Assembly: GCA_021464525.1 (NCBI GenBank)
Contig: JADRCO010000485.1
Span: 1-32,682, forward strand
Direction of reading: 5' to 3'
Length of the DNA stretch: 32,682 bases
Source of the DNA: Rhizophagus sp. LPA8_4_AMF
Lineage: Eukaryota; Glomeromycota; Glomeromycetes; Glomerales; Glomeraceae
The position numbers and the translations under genes were made by a program. Of the stretch, positions 31,585 through 32,682 are shown one piece after another (within the stretch, counting starts at the first letter, position 1; every line of letters starts with the position of its first letter). The notes under the pieces are model-generated. The model did no database searches. It was given only the letters and a program-made list of their open reading frames with translations, and had not been told where the DNA came from.

Positions 31585-31951
31585 ATTTTAGATAGGTACA
31601 GTATATAGATAAAGAAAATGATAAAGAGGTTACGTAGATAAAGAAAATGAAAAAAGAGATTAATCTGAAGATAAATATTATGTAACAATTAACTATATAT
31701 ATCGATCAATGTAAATGTGACACGTTTAAATTATAATATATATGTAATATATGATCTACCAAAATTATACTAAAAATACGCAACTTAAACCTCTTACATG
31801 AAAAAAATCTTGTTAGAAATACGCAATCAAATAGTCTGACCTAGTTAAAAAATACTCAAATTGTACACAAATCAAAACCTTACCTTATAAAATTTTTCTA
31901 TGATGGCGATGCAACAGATGATCCTACCCTATACATATATTTTGGGGACCT

Positions 31952-31959
31952 GTTTTAAT
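31952..31959. repeat. 8-bp target-site duplication, right copy
   Basis: GTTTTAAT follows the right terminal inverted repeat and is identical to 27056-27063. Confidence 0.85.
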
Positions 31960-32099
31960 ACCAAAAATGTTAAATTATACATAGATATGATAACCTTTTA
32001 AAGGTATCTTAATTACATAATAACTCTTAAATTCTTCCAACAATCTATCTACTATTCTTTAAATTAATTTTTAAAAATTTGAAAATTAAAATGCAATCA

Positions 32100-32682
32100 T
32101 TTTTAACTCTTCTGAACAATTTTACTTAAGCATAAAAAGACCAAAGTGGTGAAATTATACCTTAAACTTACAAATCAAATAATTGATAAAAAATTAAAAG
32201 TGCAAAAATTGCTTGTACTCTAAAAATAATAAACCAATTATTCTGAAATGTTACCTGTAAGTAGATCAGATCTGCTGAAACATTACTTAAGCTCAAAAAG
32301 GCGATTTCATTTGACTAAAGTGGTGAAATTACGCTCTGAAGTTATAAATGAAAAATAAAAAATTCAAAAGTTAGTACTATTATAAAAAACTTACCTGTCT
32401 CCATAAGTATTATACTTACACTTATGAAAATTAATATGTAGGTAGTTTTGACCTTGCTGAAAATTATTAATTAATAAAAGAAGTCAATTTCATTTGATTA
32501 AAATGGTGCAATTACGCTCTAAAGTTGCAAACAAAAAAATAAAAAATTCAAAAGTTAGTACCGTTATGAAAAATGAAACAGTCTCCACAAGTATTATACT
32601 TACACCTATGAAAATTAATATATAAGTAAGTTGTAAACAGAAAAATAAAAAATTTGAAAGTTAGTACTGTTATGAAAAATGT
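32100..32682 (+). repeat. Long-period direct repeat array, running off the window
   Basis: Units start at a shared phrase, TGGTGAAATTA (or a one-base variant), at 32147, 32321 and 32504, giving spacings of 174 and 183 bp. The second and third units share further blocks: TACGCTCT, AAAAATTCAAAAGTTAGTAC, AGTATTATACTTACAC and TATGAAAATTAATAT. A fourth, truncated unit starts 106 bp after its counterpart, with AAAGTTAGTACTG at 32657. The first unit is the most diverged. No gene is present. It could be a satellite or the internal repeat of a mobile element. Confidence 0.75.

Larger units (their letters stand above)
27064..31951 (-). mobile_element. 4,888-bp DNA transposon with 25-bp TIRs and 8-bp TSD
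   Basis: The left terminus (27064-27088) begins AGGATCCCAAAATATATA. The right terminus (31927-31951), read on the other strand, begins AGGTCCCCAAAATATATG. The two agree at 22 of 25 positions, differing only at positions 4, 5 and 18. A perfect 8-bp duplication, GTTTTAAT, flanks the element. It contains one multi-exon transposase-like gene on the minus strand, now inactivated. Eight-base duplications are made by hAT, P and the Kyakuja-Dileera-Zisupton groups among others, but neither the termini nor the protein let me choose. The matched ends and intact duplication show that the complete element, not a fragment, was inserted here. Confidence 0.88.

Noticed and set aside
1-32682. CRISPR arrays, tRNA and rRNA genes
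   Set aside because: No regularly spaced short repeats with unique spacers, no tRNA A/B-box pairs with a cloverleaf, and no rRNA core sequences were seen on either strand by eye.

Overview
The window looks like nuclear DNA of a filamentous fungus, most likely an arbuscular mycorrhizal fungus (Glomeromycotina, Rhizophagus-like). The evidence is very high A+T outside genes, short GT-AG introns (about 60-120 nt, few longer), and very small exons. There is also a TKL-like kinase with a Cys-rich N-terminus of the kind that is hugely expanded in these fungi, a Mortierella-type front-end desaturase, a Fanzor remnant, and a degenerate multi-exon transposase of a type I associate with these genomes. 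The species is inference; no marker gene was searched.

Layout. 1-4321 is AT-rich and gene-free, with three short inverted-repeat elements. 4322-8882 holds an ARMT1/DUF89 phosphatase (+), a nine-exon HAD phosphatase of the pseudouridine-5'-phosphatase type (-), and a TKL-like kinase (+). 10319-12546 is cytosolic phenylalanyl-tRNA synthetase alpha (+, 11 exons). 12780-14525 (-) is a decayed Fanzor/TnpB-family RNA-guided nuclease gene. 14855-19690 is a compact cluster: methylthioribose-1-phosphate isomerase (+), cytochrome-b5 delta-6 desaturase (-), an AlkB-like dioxygenase (+) and complex I NDUFS4 (-). About 19.7-23.6 kb is gene-free. 23628-25030 is a Ras2/RasB-type GTPase with seven exons. A pogo-like MITE lies at 25742-25979. 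27064-31951 is a complete-length but inactivated DNA transposon with 25-bp terminal inverted repeats and a perfect 8-bp target-site duplication. The window ends in a decaying direct-repeat array.

The cellular genes are ordinary housekeeping and metabolic genes that do not form a pathway: tRNA charging, methionine salvage, lipid desaturation, respiration, nucleic-acid repair, signalling and metabolite repair. They are packed as convergent and divergent pairs, with as little as 14 nt between opposing stop codons, so antisense 3' UTR overlap is likely.

The most notable items are the Fanzor remnant with a strong palindrome at its 3' end, the 4.9-kb transposon whose RNase-H-like transposase I cannot place in a named superfamily, and the Ras gene, whose frame and conserved residue 30 require either a 2-nt exon or a non-canonical GT-AT intron. 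Exon boundaries were derived by hand from splice signals, reading phase and family similarity; each intact gene model sums to a whole number of codons.
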